This document shows, in pieces, positions 6,232 to 6,317 of a stretch of DNA of 6,317 nt (its first letter is position 1; every line of letters starts with the position of its first letter). A program made the translations under genes and the position numbers. Location: contig JAFAFN010000382.1 in assembly GCA_023423475.1 (NCBI GenBank), positions 1 through 6,317 of the forward strand, read 5' to 3'. The notes beneath the pieces were generated by a model, which was not told the origin of the DNA, did not search any database, and worked only from the letters and a program-made list of their open reading frames with translations. Origin of the DNA: Actinomycetes bacterium. Lineage in GTDB: Bacteria; Actinomycetota; Acidimicrobiia; Acidimicrobiales; Microtrichaceae.

Positions 6232-6317
6232 TCAGGGTCGCCCGGCTCCGGGGACGTCGAGCACCTCGCCACCGTCGGCCACGCGGAGCCGAGGACGCAA
6301 CAGATTCGATCCAGTGT
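6232..6317 (-). CDS. Possible C-terminal end of a minus-strand gene entering from the right
   Basis: On the minus strand a frame is open from the window edge to TGA at 6232-6234. It encodes about 27 residues containing LLRPRLRVADGGEVLDVPG. Its last 20 codons mostly end in G or C, and the mix of hydrophobic, acidic and Gly residues looks more protein-like than the Arg-rich alternatives in other frames. Both other minus frames are also open over this short stretch, so this is weak evidence. If real, the gene converges on the small ORF with a 76-base spacer. The product is not recognisable. Confidence 0.3.
   Translation of the reverse strand, partial: TGSNLLRPRLRVADGGEVLDVPGAGRP

Noticed and set aside
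6170..6317. A GTG at 6183 with a well-spaced GGAGG (6170-6174) and a frame open to the window edge on the plus strand.
   Set aside because: The 45 encoded residues are dominated by Arg with many A/T-ending codons, the usual look of a shadow frame. It also conflicts with the minus-strand C-terminus. Not excluded if the gene continues outside.

Overview
The window is about 68-70% G+C by eye, with strong G/C preference at third codon positions. It reads as a high-GC actinobacterial chromosome. A free-living actinomycete or an acidimicrobial-type lineage fits best, because a SpoIIE-type phosphatase, a STAS antagonist and this subtype of LuxR response regulator sit together. The taxon is an inference from gene content only. 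I see no mobile element, CRISPR array, tRNA or rRNA.

Layout. Bases 1-3363 (+) hold most of an HrpA-type DEAH-box RNA helicase; the window opens on the His of its DEAH box, so the Walker A part lies upstream. A 176-base convergent spacer follows, with a nested GC-rich inverted repeat just after the hrpA stop. Bases 3540-4205 (-) encode a NarL/LuxR-type response regulator. A 123-base divergent spacer carries an 8-bp perfect inverted repeat, operator-like, between the regulator and a two-gene (+) operon. That operon is a STAS anti-sigma-factor antagonist (4329-4640), overlapping by ATGA a 401-residue PAS/LOV-like plus SpoIIE (PP2C) phosphatase (4637-5842). A small unrecognised Trp-rich ORF (5865-6155) follows. 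The last bases may hold the C-terminal end of a minus-strand gene that enters from outside the window.

How the genes may work together. The STAS protein keeps the phosphorylatable Ser of the DSSG motif, and the phosphatase keeps its four metal-binding acidic residues. Together they look like the input half of an RsbV/RsbU-type partner switch: a sensed signal activates the phosphatase, which dephosphorylates the antagonist, which then captures an anti-sigma kinase and frees a sigma factor. No kinase or sigma factor is present here.

The most interesting point is the sensor. It has the LOV signature GRNxRFLQGP and most flavin-contact positions, but the photoactive Cys is Pro92. It is therefore either a cysteine-less flavin sensor (redox or radical photochemistry) or a LOV domain that became an ordinary PAS domain. 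The divergently transcribed response regulator, with no histidine kinase nearby and an Asn-Asp instead of Asp-Asp acidic pair, may control or be controlled with this operon; that is inference from position only.
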